From: an uncultured Lachnospiraceae bacterium
GTDB lineage: Bacteria; Bacillota; Clostridia; Lachnospirales; Lachnospiraceae
Direction: 5' to 3'
DNA length: 42,734 nt
Assembly: GCA_900316805.1 (NCBI GenBank)
Contig: ONEJ01000008.1
Span: 1-42,734 of the forward strand
A model generated the notes under the pieces. That model ran no database searches. It had not been told where the DNA came from and saw nothing but the letters and a program-made list of their open reading frames with translations. Of the stretch, positions 15,246 through 22,858 are shown one piece after another; positions within the stretch are counted from its first letter, which is position 1, and every line of letters begins with the position of its first letter. The translations under genes were made by a program, and so were the position numbers.

Positions 15246-15274
15246 TTGACTTTAGCGCGATTAGAGTTCAAAAT
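15246..15274 (+). promoter_or_regulatory. Candidate promoter of the chemoreceptor gene
   Basis: TTGACT at 15246 and CAAAAT at 15269 are 17 bp apart, so a sigma-A start near 15281 is possible. A poorer sigma-28-like reading (CAAA, 15 nt, GCGCGATT) overlaps it. Which one is used cannot be told from sequence. Confidence 0.4.
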
Positions 15275-15327
15275 AAAGGTCAGAGGTGGGGGTAAACTAC
15301 ACTATTTTTACGATTGGAGTGGAAAAG

Positions 15328-16752
15328 ATGGGATTTAAAAAGTCAGACAAAGTATGTATGGAAGCATTATCCTCTTTGAAGGCAGTTGATTATTCAAAGG
15401 CGGATCCAAAGATTGGACAGATTTATACAAGATTGTTCAACGGAAAGAAGCAGTTAGAGCAGGTGATGGAGAAGGAGCTTTCCGCAGTGATGAAGATCAG
15501 CTCATTGGATCTTTCTCTAGTTCATTATACAGATCAGCTTGGTACGATCTCCAGTGATCTGGCTGAGTCAACGGATGGTATTTTGCAGTCAGCAACGGAG
15601 AGTTCCCGTGTTGCGGGTGAAGTTTCCAATCAGCATGAGGATCTTACCAACACGATTTTGACCGCTTCTGAGGAGAGCAATGCAATTTATGCAAAGATAG
15701 AGAAGGGACAGGAGGAGCTGACCTCTATCCGTGAACTTTCCGGTAAGGCGATAGAAGAATCCAACGAAATGAAGCAGAACATGGAAGATTTGTCTGATAT
15801 CATTAATCATATGAATGAGGTAATCGCAGGAATCAGTTCCATTTCCGGACAGACCAATCTTCTTGCACTGAATGCATCCATTGAGGCAGCAAGAGCAGGA
15901 GAAGCCGGCAAGGGCTTTGCAGTCGTTGCAGAGGAAATCCGTAAGCTTGCTGAGCAGACGCAGAATCTGACAGCCAACATGGGTGAGTTCGTAGAGCGCA
16001 TCAAGGAGGCTTCCGGCAAGAGTGTTAACAGCGTAAATACCGCCGTTGAGATGCTGGGCGGCATGAGTGAAAAGATCGGCTCTGTATGGGAGATCAATGA
16101 TGAGAATCAGAAGAGCGTTGGAAAGATTGCTGATTCGGTAAGCTCTCTGGCAGCAGTCAGCCAGGAGATTTCCAGCTCTATGGACGAGATGGCGAACCAG
16201 GCTTCCCATATTCAGCAGAAATGCGAGGAGCAGCATGGACAGGTACAGCAGATTCTTGATATCGCCGGCAATCTGAAGAATGTGATCGCTCCTGTACTTA
16301 CCATCGAGAGAGAAATGGATGAGGCGGCTAAGATCATGGGACAGATGGGTAAGGATGCCTTCTACCGGATGGAGAATAAGACCTTCGCAAACCATCTAAG
16401 ATCTGCCATCAGCGCGCATCAGGCATGGCTTTCTTCCCTGAAGGATATGGTGGAGAAGAAGCAGGCAACGCCGATTCAGATGGATGATACCAAGTGCGGT
16501 TTCGGACATTTCTATTATTCGGTGGTTCCTGAGAGTGCTGAAGTCAAAAAGGTTTGGGGTACCATCCAGGAGAAGCATAAGAAATTACATAGCTTTGGAC
16601 ATCAGGTAGTGAATGCCCTGAATCAGGGAGATTTCGATAAGGCAGAGGAGATTTGCCGTGGTGCAGAAAGCTACTCCAAGGGACTGATTTCAGATATTCA
16701 GGATCTGGAGAAAATTGTAGAGAGATTAGAACAGCAGGGTCTTCGTTTTTAG
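15328..16752 (+). CDS. Soluble methyl-accepting chemotaxis protein with C-terminal CZB domain
   Basis: 474 residues with no transmembrane helix, so a cytoplasmic receptor. A helical N-terminal part leads into the signalling domain; its hairpin tip at about 165-215 has the near-invariant [20 protein letters not shown] and [11 protein letters not shown]. The C terminus (about 365-465) is a CZB domain, a zinc-binding module with the CGFGHFYY motif and conserved His residues in SAISAHQAW and around [15 protein letters not shown] receptors sense zinc or zinc-linked oxidants such as HOCl in other bacteria. ATG 15328 follows TTGGAG; a GTG 14 codons upstream has no clear ribosome-binding site and would lie only about 5 nt from the predicted transcription start. 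The gene stands alone. Confidence 0.93.
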   Translation: MGFKKSDKVCMEALSSLKAVDYSKADPKIGQIYTRLFNGKKQLEQVMEKELSAVMKISSLDLSLVHYTDQLGTISSDLAESTDGILQSATESSRVAGEVSNQHEDLTNTILTASEESNAIYAKIEKGQEELTSIRELSGKAIEESNEMKQNMEDLSDIINHMNEVIAGISSISGQTNLLALNASIEAARAGEAGKGFAVVAEEIRKLAEQTQNLTANMGEFVERIKEASGKSVNSVNTAVEMLGGMSEKIGSVWEINDENQKSVGKIADSVSSLAAVSQEISSSMDEMANQASHIQQKCEEQHGQVQQILDIAGNLKNVIAPVLTIEREMDEAAKIMGQMGKDAFYRMENKTFANHLRSAISAHQAWLSSLKDMVEKKQATPIQMDDTKCGFGHFYYSVVPESAEVKKVWGTIQEKHKKLHSFGHQVVNALNQGDFDKAEEICRGAESYSKGLISDIQDLEKIVERLEQQGLRF

Positions 16753-16756
16753 GCAA

Positions 16757-16785
16757 TTGACTTTTGGGGAATAGAGAATTATAAT
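16757..16785 (+). promoter_or_regulatory. Sigma-A promoter of the ktrBA operon
   Basis: TTGACT at 16757 and perfect TATAAT at 16780 with a 17-bp spacer. It lies directly after the chemoreceptor stop and gives a short leader of about 28 nt. Confidence 0.85.
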
Positions 16786-16819
16786 GTCTTTATTTCATAA
16801 AAGATAGGCAGTTTATAAA

Positions 16820-18175
16820 ATGAATGGATTATTTGAAAAGGGTCGGATAAAGAGATTGAACCAGGTGCAGTACATTGCAGCTGGTTTCTTTCTCATTATC
16901 CTGTTAGGAACATTTATGCTGATGTCTCCCATGGCTTCCAGGAGTGGGGACATAACGGATTTTCTGGATGCGCTTTTTACAGCCACCAGTGCCACTTGTG
17001 TGACAGGACTTGTGGTATACGATACCTGGCTCCACTGGAGCATGTTTGGACAATTTATTATCTTAACATTGATACAGATTGGTGGTCTTGGCTTTATTAC
17101 CATCAGCGTGGGTTTGGCCATGGCCTTCCAGCAGAAGATCGGCCTGCGCCAGAGAGACCGCATCAAGGAGAGCGTCAATGCTCTGGAGCTTGGGGGCATT
17201 GTGAAGCTGACGAAGAAAATTTTGATGGGAACACTGCTGTTTGAGGGAATAGGGGCGATTCTGCTTGCAATCCGGTTCATTCCGAAGTTTGGCCCCCTTA
17301 AGGGGATCTATTTCAGTATCTTCCATTCCGTGTCGGCCTTTTGTAATGCAGGCTTCGATCTCATGGGACAGCAGGGATCTTACTCCTCCTTCGTGGATTA
17401 TGCGGGGGATCCGCTGGTAAACCTGACCCTCATTGTGCTGATCGTCATTGGCGGTCTGGGATTCATCGTCTGGAATGATGTAACAACGAAGCATTTTCAC
17501 TGGAAGCAGTTTTCTTTGAATACGAAGCTGGTTCTCTGCGTGACGGCATTGCTGGTTTTCGGGGGAGCTTTCTTACTGCTCCTTTTTGAACAGGGAAATA
17601 CCCTGGAGGGGCTTTCTGCCGGGGAACAGGTGTTGGCATCTCTCTTTGGGTCTGTGACCGCCAGAACCGCCGGTTTTAATACCGTTGACACCGGGGCGCT
17701 CCGGCCGGAAAGCAAGTTTGTGACCATTATACTAATGTTTATCGGAGGAAGCCCGGGCTCTACGGCAGGTGGTATTAAGACCACCACCTTTGTGGTTGTG
17801 ATACTGTATATGATCTCGAACCTGCGGGGGGAGAGCGGCTGTAATATTTTTCACCGGCGGATCAGCGATGACGTCATCAAGAAAGCCTGTATGATCTTCT
17901 GTCTGAACCTGACTCTGGGTGTATTCAGCACCCTTGCCATTATGGCAACCAGCAGTCTGGAGCTTTCGGATGTACTGTTTGAGGTATATTCCGCCATCAG
18001 TACGGTAGGTATGACTACCGGCATCACAAGAAATCTGAACATAACCGGAAGAATCATCATCATTCTTCTCATGTACTGCGGCAGAATCGGAAGTATGACC
18101 TTTGTACTGTCGCTGATCCAGAAGACGGACAACAAAAAGCTGACACTTCCGGCGGAGAAGATAACGATAGGATAA
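16820..18175 (+). CDS. ktrB: KtrB/TrkH-type potassium uptake channel subunit
   Basis: 451 residues. The channel subunit of a Ktr-type K+ (Na+-coupled) uptake system. The four-fold membrane-pore-membrane repeat is visible through its selectivity-filter loops: SATCVTGLVVYD, SAFCNAGFDL, TARTAGFNTVD and STVGMTTGIT. Ten hydrophobic segments cover the protein, and SPGSTAGGIKTTT is the typical segment after the third filter. The ribosome-binding site before ATG 16820 is weak. ktrA follows after 12 nt, so the two form one transcription unit. Confidence 0.93.
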   Translation: MNGLFEKGRIKRLNQVQYIAAGFFLIILLGTFMLMSPMASRSGDITDFLDALFTATSATCVTGLVVYDTWLHWSMFGQFIILTLIQIGGLGFITISVGLAMAFQQKIGLRQRDRIKESVNALELGGIVKLTKKILMGTLLFEGIGAILLAIRFIPKFGPLKGIYFSIFHSVSAFCNAGFDLMGQQGSYSSFVDYAGDPLVNLTLIVLIVIGGLGFIVWNDVTTKHFHWKQFSLNTKLVLCVTALLVFGGAFLLLLFEQGNTLEGLSAGEQVLASLFGSVTARTAGFNTVDTGALRPESKFVTIILMFIGGSPGSTAGGIKTTTFVVVILYMISNLRGESGCNIFHRRISDDVIKKACMIFCLNLTLGVFSTLAIMATSSLELSDVLFEVYSAISTVGMTTGITRNLNITGRIIIILLMYCGRIGSMTFVLSLIQKTDNKKLTLPAEKITIG

Positions 18176-18187
18176 GGAGAGGAAACA

Positions 18188-18838
18188 ATGAAATCAATTT
18201 TAATCATAGGAATGGGAAAATTCGGCCATCATCTCTGCGACAACCTGATCAATCTCGGCAACGACGTGATGGCGGTGGATATCAGCGAGGAAAAGGTGTC
18301 TGATCTCATATATAGAGTAACAAATGTGCAGATCGGTGACTGTACCAATCCCCAGGTGGTGAAAAGCCTGGGTGTAAGCAATTTTGATCTCGTGTTTGTG
18401 TGCATCGGAGCGAATTTTCAGAGCAGTCTGGAAATCACAAGCCTTGTGAAGGAAATGGGCGCAAAATGTGTCATCAGCAAGGCAAACCGTGATGTACATG
18501 CCAAGTTTCTGCTGCGCAACGGGGCGGACGAGGTGATCTATCCGGACCGGGATATTGCCATCAAGCTGGCGAAGCGGTGCAGCATCAACCATGTATTTGA
18601 CTATATCGAGCTGGATGAGGAATACTCCATATATGAGATCCCCATTCATAAGGAGTGGATCGGACATTCCATTATGGAACTTAACTTCCGTCAGAGATAC
18701 GGCGTGGATATTCTCGGAGTGAAGCAGGGGGAGAAGACCAATATTTCTCCGAATGCGGACTATGTATTCCAGGAGGGAGAGCATCTGATGGTGCTTTCCA
18801 ACAAGCCGTGCATTGACAAGATTCTGAAAAACATTTAG
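18188..18838 (+). CDS. ktrA: KtrA/TrkA-type regulatory subunit of potassium uptake
   Basis: 216 residues, cytoplasmic. The N-terminal RCK-N domain is a Rossmann fold with the GMGKFGHHL nucleotide loop and an acidic end of the second strand (VDISEEKV), which binds NAD(H) or ATP/ADP. A C-terminal RCK-C domain (about 135-216) ends in the ligand-binding lobe; in KtrA homologues of Firmicutes this lobe binds c-di-AMP, and a c-di-AMP phosphodiesterase (gdpP) lies 13 kb downstream. AAGGAG precedes ATG 18188. It gates the octameric ring under KtrB. Confidence 0.93.
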   Translation: MKSILIIGMGKFGHHLCDNLINLGNDVMAVDISEEKVSDLIYRVTNVQIGDCTNPQVVKSLGVSNFDLVFVCIGANFQSSLEITSLVKEMGAKCVISKANRDVHAKFLLRNGADEVIYPDRDIAIKLAKRCSINHVFDYIELDEEYSIYEIPIHKEWIGHSIMELNFRQRYGVDILGVKQGEKTNISPNADYVFQEGEHLMVLSNKPCIDKILKNI

Positions 18839-18865
18839 TGGCAGTGAAGAAAGAAGGGCAGCAGC

Positions 18866-19588
18866 ATGGAAGCGGTAGAACAGTTTTTGAAATGGGTAAA
18901 GGAATCTGACAACATCGTATTTTTCGGCGGCGCCGGAGTGTCCACGGAGAGCGGGATTCCGGATTTCCGAAGCGTGGACGGGCTGTATAACCAGCAGTAC
19001 AAATATCCGCCGGAGACCATACTAAGCCACAGCTTTTACCGGCAGAATCCGGAGGAATTTTACCGTTTTTACCGCAATAAAATGCTGTGTCTGGATGCAG
19101 AACCCAACATCACCCATATCAAGCTGGCAGAGCTGGAGAAGGCGGGCAAGCTAAAGGGCGTAGTGACCCAGAATATTGACGGGCTCCACCAGAAAGCCGG
19201 CAGCAAAAATGTCATGGAGCTGCACGGAAGCGTGCTTCGGAATTACTGCGAGTGCTGCTATGAGTTCATGAGTGCGGAGGATATTCTTCATTCCGAGGGC
19301 GTTCCCACCTGCCCGAAATGCGGCGGACCGGTGAAGCCGGATGTGGTGCTCTACGAGGAGGGGCTGAACCAGAAGACCCTTCAGGATGCGGTCTATTACA
19401 TCAGCCACGCAGATATACTGATCGTGGGAGGCACCTCTCTGGCGGTCTATCCGGCAGCGGGGCTCATCGATTACTACAATGGACATAAGCTGGTGCTGAT
19501 CAACAAGAGCACAACGCCTATGGATGTACGGGCGGATCTGCTGATACAGGCAGGGCTGGGAAGTGTGTTTTCGAAAATTGAGATATAA
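18866..19588 (+). CDS. NAD-dependent protein deacylase, SIR2 family
   Basis: 240 residues, a complete bacterial sirtuin. Motifs in order: GGAGVSTESGIPDFRS (NAD binding), TQNIDGLHQKAG with the catalytic-site Asn-Asp, ELHGS with the catalytic His, a four-Cys zinc site formed by CECCYEF and CPKCGG, VVLYEEGL and GGTSLAVYPAAGL. Length is normal. It starts 27 nt after ktrA and probably shares its transcript. Its targets are unknown; the link to potassium transport may be only positional. Confidence 0.94.
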   Translation: MEAVEQFLKWVKESDNIVFFGGAGVSTESGIPDFRSVDGLYNQQYKYPPETILSHSFYRQNPEEFYRFYRNKMLCLDAEPNITHIKLAELEKAGKLKGVVTQNIDGLHQKAGSKNVMELHGSVLRNYCECCYEFMSAEDILHSEGVPTCPKCGGPVKPDVVLYEEGLNQKTLQDAVYYISHADILIVGGTSLAVYPAAGLIDYYNGHKLVLINKSTTPMDVRADLLIQAGLGSVFSKIEI

Positions 19589-19603
19589 GGAGCATTACAG
19601 ACA

Positions 19604-19792
19604 TTGAATCAATATCATTACGAAGTGGGAGATATCGTTAAATTAAAGAAACCGCACCCCTGCGGCAGCCATGAGTGGGAGATTTTACGCGTGGGGGCGG
19701 ATTTCCGGCTGAAGTGCCTGGGCTGCGGACACCAGATGATGGTGACACGCAAGCTGGTGGAGAAGAATACCAGAGGGCTGCGTAAACCGTAA
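19604..19792 (+). CDS. DUF951 family small protein
   Basis: 62 residues, matching the small DUF951 family of Firmicutes throughout: VGDIVKLKKPHPCG at the start and the C-x-x-C-G-H motif in LKCLGCGHQMMV. Three cysteines suggest metal binding or redox sensitivity. No start ATG exists; TTG 19604 is used with AAGGAG about 11 nt upstream. It is the last gene of the ktr-sirtuin cluster. Function unknown; the basic, compact fold suits nucleic-acid binding. Confidence 0.85.
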   Translation: MNQYHYEVGDIVKLKKPHPCGSHEWEILRVGADFRLKCLGCGHQMMVTRKLVEKNTRGLRKP

Positions 19793-19849
19793 AGTGGAGG
19801 ATGTGATATTATGCCATTACCAAATAATCGGTATTTTTTGAAAAAATGC

Positions 19850-19878
19850 TTGAAATCAGGCGAAAACCATGGTATAGT
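19850..19878 (+). promoter_or_regulatory. Sigma-A promoter of the rpsF-ssb-rpsR operon
   Basis: TTGAAA at 19850 and TATAGT at 19873 with a 17-bp spacer, about 76 bp before rpsF. Confidence 0.75.
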
Positions 19879-19907
19879 ATATCCTCGTGATAACTATTTT
19901 TCCTTGT

Positions 19908-19924
19908 TCACAGGAAATCTGTGA
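19908..19924 (+). promoter_or_regulatory. Leader hairpin of rpsF, possible S6:S18 autoregulatory element
   Basis: TCACAG (19908-19913) pairs with CTGTGA (19919-19924) in the middle of the rpsF leader. S6 with S18 is known to bind a hairpin in its own leader in many bacteria. I cannot confirm the conserved CCG bulge here, so the function is only suggested by position. Confidence 0.4.
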
Positions 19925-19954
19925 GCCAGAGACCAAAAGGAGGTAAAAATTCGC

Positions 19955-20245
19955 ATGAACAAGTATGAATTAGCACTCGTCGTTAGTGCAAAGATCGAGG
20001 ATGATGCGAGAACAGCAACCGTTGAGAAGGCAAAAGAGTACATCACTCGTGCAGGCGGTACTGTTACAGAAGTGGAAGAATGGGGTAAGAAGAAATTAGC
20101 TTACGACGTTCAGAAGATGAGCGAAGCATTCTACTACTTCATCCAGTTCGATGCAGCATCTGACGTTCCTGCTAAGGTTGAGCAGGATGTCCGCATCATG
20201 GACAATGTTCTTCGTTTCTTATGCGTTAAGAAAGACGAGCAGTAG
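19955..20245 (+). CDS. rpsF: 30S ribosomal protein S6
   Basis: 96 residues, full length. It begins NKYELALVVSAKIEDD and includes the G-x-VTEVEEWGKKKLAYDVQ strand and the FLCVKKDEQ end typical of S6. It binds 16S rRNA with S18. A strong GGAGG precedes ATG 19955. It is the first gene of the conserved rpsF-ssb-rpsR order. Confidence 0.97.
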   Translation: MNKYELALVVSAKIEDDARTATVEKAKEYITRAGGTVTEVEEWGKKKLAYDVQKMSEAFYYFIQFDAASDVPAKVEQDVRIMDNVLRFLCVKKDEQ

Positions 20246-20266
20246 TATAAGAAAGTAGGAGATCGT

Positions 20267-20719
20267 ATGAATAAAGTAATTCTTATGGGTAGATTAACCA
20301 GAGACGCTGAAGTCCGTTATTCACAGGGGGAGAATGCAATGGCAATTGCCAGATTTACAATTGCTGTTGATCGTCGTGGCAGCCGCAATAATCGTAACGG
20401 CAATGATGAGCAGACAGCGGATTTCATCAGCTGCGTGGCCTTTTACAAGACCGCAGAGTTTCTGGAGAGATTCGGTCGCAAGGGAACCAAGTTCGTTCTC
20501 GAAGGGCGGATCCAGACAGGCAGTTATACGAATAAAGATGGACAGCGCGTTTACACCACCGATGTTGTGGCAGAGAACGTGGAGTTTGCAGAGAGCAAGA
20601 ATTCTTCCGGTGGCGGAAGTGATTTTGGCGGTGCAGCAGCTCCATCTCCGAGTGAGGCTGCCGGAGATGGCTTCATGAATATTCCCGACGGAATTGATGA
20701 AGAATTACCATTTAATTAG
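20267..20719 (+). CDS. ssb: Single-stranded DNA-binding protein
   Basis: 150 residues. An OB-fold domain (1-108) starts [18 protein letters not shown] and contains [17 protein letters not shown] and [17 protein letters not shown] Gly/Ser/Ala-rich linker follows. The acidic tip EELPFN ends the protein and is the docking site for replication and repair partners. TAGGAG precedes ATG 20267, 21 nt after rpsF. Confidence 0.97.
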   Translation: MNKVILMGRLTRDAEVRYSQGENAMAIARFTIAVDRRGSRNNRNGNDEQTADFISCVAFYKTAEFLERFGRKGTKFVLEGRIQTGSYTNKDGQRVYTTDVVAENVEFAESKNSSGGGSDFGGAAAPSPSEAAGDGFMNIPDGIDEELPFN

Positions 20720-20748
20720 AGCTTATATTATATAAGGAGGTAAAGACC

Positions 20749-21012
20749 ATGGCTTTCAATAAGACAGCTGATCGTGATGGTGCTTCCGCAAAGAGAAGAC
20801 CAATGCGTAGAAGAAAAAAGGTATGTGTATTCTGTGGCAAGGACAATGTCATTGATTATAAGGATATCAACAAGTTAAAGAGATACATCTCTGAGAGAGG
20901 AAAGATTCTTCCCCGCCGTATCACAGGCAACTGTGCAAAGCATCAGAGAGCTCTTACTGTTGCAATCAAGAGAGCACGTCATCTTGCAATGATGCCGTAC
21001 GTTTGCGAATAA
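20749..21012 (+). CDS. rpsR: 30S ribosomal protein S18 (zinc-binding type)
   Basis: 87 residues. The Cys residues in [18 protein letters not shown] and the final YVCE make this the zinc-binding form of S18. The core [21 protein letters not shown] is conserved. AAGGAGG precedes ATG 20749. It is the last gene of the operon, with a strong terminator 30 nt downstream. Confidence 0.97.
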   Translation: MAFNKTADRDGASAKRRPMRRRKKVCVFCGKDNVIDYKDINKLKRYISERGKILPRRITGNCAKHQRALTVAIKRARHLAMMPYVCE

Positions 21013-21042
21013 AATAAAGTATTTGCTACGCGAGACGAAAGT

Positions 21043-21077
21043 CCGGCTGCAGCCTTTTGCTGTGGCCGGTTTTTTTT
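21043..21077 (+). terminator. Terminator of the rpsF-ssb-rpsR operon
   Basis: An 11-bp stem (21043-21053 with 21059-21069, two G-U pairs) is followed by eight T. Confidence 0.93.
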
Positions 21078-21144
21078 ACTTATTATTGCAAAATTGCAGC
21101 CATAAACAAGATATACAAAAATTGAGGATAAAAGAAAATAGCAC

Positions 21145-21173
21145 TTGAATACTGTATGACACGTGTATATAAT
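21145..21173 (+). promoter_or_regulatory. Sigma-A promoter of the MATE gene with a palindrome in its spacer
   Basis: TTGAAT at 21145 and perfect TATAAT at 21168, 17 bp apart. The spacer contains the 8-bp palindrome ACACGTGT (21159-21166), a possible repressor site. A GTG at 21176 lies before the expected transcription start, so ATG 21212 is the start codon. Confidence 0.8.
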
Positions 21174-21211
21174 GTGTGAGCAAAGCAAAAAGAAAAAGGA
21201 GACATGTCGAA

Positions 21212-22558
21212 ATGAAGACGGATATGACCAAGGGAAACCCAATGAAAATAATACTTTTATTTTCAATCCCTGTTTTGATGGGTAATTTATTTCAGCAATT
21301 TTATAATATGGTTGATACAATCATAGTGGGACAGTATCTTGGTTCTGACGCTTTGGCAGCAGTGGGGTCAACAGGCTGTCTTATGTTTTTGGTGCTGGGA
21401 TTTGCAAATGGTATTGCGCAGGGATTTGGAGTAATGGTAAGTCATGCCTTTGGTGCAAAAAACGAGACCTTGCTCAAGCATTATGTTGCACTTGCAATCA
21501 TGCTTACAGTAATCGTTTCCACAATCCTTACGATACCGACCGTAATTGCGTCAAAGCAGTTTCTGATATGGATGAATACTCCGGAAAATATACTTGCTAT
21601 GGCTGATGCGTACATCAAGGTCATCTTTGCAGGAATCTTTTGTACAATGTCATATAATGTGGCATCGGGACTTCTTAGAAGTATCGGCGACAGCAGGACA
21701 CCGCTTTATTTTTTGATTTTTTCATCGGTGTTAAACATTATTCTGGATATATTTTTTATCGTAGTGGTTAAAACAGGAACCGCCGGTGCAGCATATGCAA
21801 CGGTAATTTCGCAGGGTGTTTCTGCGCTGCTGTGTTTTATTGTCATGTTCAAAAAATATGATATTTTGAGGACAAAGAGAGATGACTATTATATGGACTT
21901 TGGCGGTGTGAGTCATATGCTTTACATAGGAATTCAGATGGCACTCAACTATTCAATAACAGCGATTGGAACCATGATATTCCAGGCATCTGTAAATGTA
22001 TTTGGTTCACAGGTTGTTGCTGCGTTTACAGCGGCGTCGAAGGTTAATAACATTGCCACGCAGACAATGCCGACCCTTGGAACCGCTGCGGCCACATATT
22101 GTGGACAGAACCTTGGCGCCGGAAAATATGAACGTATTTTTAAGGGAATGAAAGCCTGCTTTTGGATTTGTATCGGATGCGCAGTGGTGGCTGCCGTCAT
22201 CAACTGTCTTGTTGGACCACACATGATTGGATGGTTTATCAAATCTCCAACAGCAACAGACATGGATTATGCAATGAGATATCTATATATTGTAAGTATA
22301 TTTATGCTGCCATTGGCATGGATCTTTGCATATAGAAATGGGCTTCAGGGATTAGATCGAGGTCTGGTTCCTATGCTTAGCGGAGTCATGGAGCTTGTTG
22401 CGAGGGTTGCAGCAATTGCTGTTTTAGCAAAACCCTTTGGCTACACCGGAGTCTGCTATGCAGACCCGGCAGCCTGGGTTTCTACAGGAATATTACTCAT
22501 TGTGACTTATTATGTGTGGGAGTGGGGCACAAAGAGACTGCATAAATTCAAGAACTAA
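21212..22558 (+). CDS. MATE family efflux transporter
   Basis: 448 residues with about twelve membrane helices. The N-terminal family signature is clear: MKIILLFSIPVLMGNLFQQFYNMVDTIIVG, followed by LGSDALAAVG. Halves 1 and 2 each hold six helices, split near residue 230. These pumps export drugs or metabolites in exchange for Na+ or H+. AAAGGAG lies upstream of ATG 21212, and promoter position rules out the earlier GTG. It is a single gene; the substrate is unknown. Confidence 0.93.
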   Translation: MKTDMTKGNPMKIILLFSIPVLMGNLFQQFYNMVDTIIVGQYLGSDALAAVGSTGCLMFLVLGFANGIAQGFGVMVSHAFGAKNETLLKHYVALAIMLTVIVSTILTIPTVIASKQFLIWMNTPENILAMADAYIKVIFAGIFCTMSYNVASGLLRSIGDSRTPLYFLIFSSVLNIILDIFFIVVVKTGTAGAAYATVISQGVSALLCFIVMFKKYDILRTKRDDYYMDFGGVSHMLYIGIQMALNYSITAIGTMIFQASVNVFGSQVVAAFTAASKVNNIATQTMPTLGTAAATYCGQNLGAGKYERIFKGMKACFWICIGCAVVAAVINCLVGPHMIGWFIKSPTATDMDYAMRYLYIVSIFMLPLAWIFAYRNGLQGLDRGLVPMLSGVMELVARVAAIAVLAKPFGYTGVCYADPAAWVSTGILLIVTYYVWEWGTKRLHKFKN

Positions 22559-22625
22559 AACTTCCCACATGGTTTTTCCCAAAGCCCCGCCTGCAACACC
22601 TGGAGGATCCAGATGGCAGGTGGGG
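22558..22625. repeat. Degenerate relative of the 262-nt hairpin element
   Basis: Starting at the last base of the MATE stop codon, AAACTTCCC-A-CA-T-GG and the later GCCCCGCCTGC follow the same order as the left end of the element at 13751, with substitutions between. A hairpin forms from CCCCGCCTGC (22585-22594) and GCAGGTGGGG (22616-22625), with an inner CACCTGG/CCAGATG pairing. It may terminate MATE transcription, although no U tract follows directly. Confidence 0.55.
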
Positions 22626-22700
22626 ATTGTTAATTTTTACAAAAATGTTACAGAGAATTTGGTAAAAAGGATGAATTTGAAAATGGGTGACAGTTTATTG

Positions 22701-22729
22701 TTGAATATGACAACAAATAAGGCTATAAT
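22701..22729 (+). promoter_or_regulatory. Sigma-A promoter of the alpha-amylase gene
   Basis: TTGAAT at 22701, 17 bp, then perfect TATAAT at 22724. The leader is about 120 nt. Confidence 0.8.
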
Positions 22730-22745
22730 TATCAGTACTATCTAA

Positions 22746-22858
22746 ACTTGTGCATAAAAGAAGAGGAGGTTTTGAGGATATATTTGGGTAATAGTGCACA
22801 AGTACCAAGTGGAATAACTGACTGGGAGGTCAGAAAGAGAAATGGAGGGTTTTCATGA
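22746..22858 (+). promoter_or_regulatory. Amylase leader: hairpin around a ribosome-binding site and possible 28-codon leader ORF
   Basis: ACTTGTGCA (22746-22754) and TGCACAAGT (22795-22803) are a perfect 9-bp inverted repeat. The loop contains GAGGAGG (22763-22769). A frame opens at TTG 22772 and runs 28 codons to a TGA (22856-22858) that overlaps the amylase ATG as ATGA, so it could couple translation. The Shine-Dalgarno is too close to TTG 22772 and far from the next in-frame TTG 22784, so the peptide is uncertain. The inverted repeat could instead be an operator. Confidence 0.35.

Noticed and set aside
15589..16395. 268-codon minus-strand ORF opposite the chemoreceptor
   Set aside because: Shadow of a highly conserved MCP signalling domain.
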